From positions 61,991 through 125,990 of the forward strand of contig JAFKKG010000031.1 of the NCBI GenBank assembly GCA_017305715.1: 64,000 nt of DNA, in the 5' to 3' direction. This document shows positions 63,648 to 64,000 of the stretch, one piece after another. This DNA is from Hyphomicrobiales bacterium. GTDB lineage: Bacteria > Pseudomonadota > Alphaproteobacteria > Rhizobiales > Xanthobacteraceae. A program made the position numbers and the translations under genes. The first letter of the stretch is position 1, and every line of letters starts with the position of its first letter. The notes beneath the pieces were generated by a model. The model had not been told where the DNA came from, did not search any database, and saw only the letters and a program-made list of their open reading frames with translations.

Positions 63648-63695
63648 CACCCCTCACCCGCGCCTTCGGTGCGGCCTCTCCCGGTGGGAGGGGTG
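63648..63695. repeat. Long palindromic intergenic repeat
   Basis: CACCCCTC and GAGGGGTG form outer arms around a C/G-rich centre (GCGCCTTCGGTGCGGCCTCTC). This CTCACCC...GGGAGGGGTG element is another genus-typical repeat. It lies in the 465-bp gene-free end of the window. Confidence 0.5.
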
Positions 63696-63799
63696 GAATT
63701 CCCGACGCCGTTCCAACTCAGCCAAATTTCATCACGCTCTGGAGCGTGAGGCCATATTGAGGCAAATCACTTCTGATTTACGGAATTCTTGTCAAGCCC

Positions 63800-64000
63800 C
63801 GAAATAAAAAATATTTCGCTTTTCAGAAATGGCAAATCAGGGCTACGACCTTGCCCATCCCGTCCTGGTCAGAAGGGCGTCGGCCGTCGTCACGGACGTT
63901 GGGCGGGGAGCGGTGGACGCAAGGGTTGTCGCCTGACGAGCGCGGCCGAAGCGTACGGCAAAGACGTGTGGTCCTGACGCCGCGTTGCTGGCGTCCATGC
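63800..64000. repeat. Dispersed repeat truncated by the window edge
   Basis: From TTTCGCTTTTCAGAAATGG onwards, with CGGTGGACGCAAGGGTTGTC and the end TGTGGTCCTGACGCC, the segment matches a long repeat I know from many Bradyrhizobium intergenic regions. A short open frame at 63789-63977 lies inside it and is probably not a gene. The repeat continues beyond the window. Confidence 0.45.

Noticed and set aside
63789-63977. 62-codon open frame at the right end
   Set aside because: Lies in a dispersed intergenic repeat; the Arg/Gly-rich translation is typical of the spurious frames annotated there.
1-64000. CRISPR arrays, insertion sequences, rRNA
   Set aside because: No regular spaced repeats, no transposase or integrase motifs, and no rRNA sequence were seen on either strand.

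Overview
The window is GC-rich alphaproteobacterial chromosome, most likely Bradyrhizobium or a close relative (Nitrobacteraceae). The basis is high third-position GC, MmcB and YccF family genes, short double-glycine-leader peptides, a small secreted GFYGGRYNGG-type protein, and several intergenic repeats that I recognise as dispersed Bradyrhizobium repeats (9299-9391, 54638-54740, 63541-64000). Nearly all of it is single-gene or two-gene units; there is no rRNA, CRISPR array, integrase or transposase. One tRNA gene, tRNA-Arg(CCG), lies at 12150-12226 on the minus strand.

Layout. 1-1562: the end of a cell-surface polysaccharide locus (O-antigen ligase family). 2230-11427: a coherent uptake and catabolic cluster, with a GntR/FCD regulator, an amino-acid-type ABC transporter (permease, ATPase, binding protein), an FAD monooxygenase, two M20 amidohydrolase paralogues either side of an allantoinase-like deacetylase, and a flavin reductase. 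The transporter has a textbook sigma-54 promoter (3262-3277). Three copies of a candidate GntR operator (GYATRCTGYATNC) lie on the regulator's own -10 box, on the sigma-54 -12 element and 21 bp downstream of that. The natural reading is nitrogen-controlled, substrate-induced use of an unknown nitrogen compound. The cluster ends in a gene-free 722-bp tract against the 3' end of tRNA-Arg.

12.4-41.2 kb: mixed housekeeping and accessory genes. These include a universal stress protein, three luciferase-like (LLM) monooxygenases, two c-di-GMP GGDEF-EAL proteins, an HWE-type kinase, a beta-lactamase-fold hydrolase, a P450, MFS pumps, a PHB-depolymerase-like esterase, a solitary LpxD, MmcB, a hydroxybutyryl-CoA dehydrogenase and an AraC regulator. 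41.4-54.5 kb is the oddest part: a frameshifted RlpA-like gene, a caspase-fold TPR protein that has lost both catalytic residues, a HerA-like ATPase, an LTA-synthase-like membrane enzyme, a double-glycine-leader peptide next to a tandem S41 protease-like protein, and an ATP-grasp enzyme overlapping a small lysine-rich protein. 54.7-63.5 kb: a large zinc-ribbon/cyclase/ATPase/TPR regulator, an MFS transporter, two oxidoreductases, and a methyltransferase with a PqqD-like tail.

The strongest candidates for something new are the sigma-54/GntR-controlled catabolic cluster, whose two M20 enzymes both lack the C-terminal zinc-ligand histidine, and the peptide plus tandem S41 protein pair. All functions were assigned by reading motifs; no database search was run.
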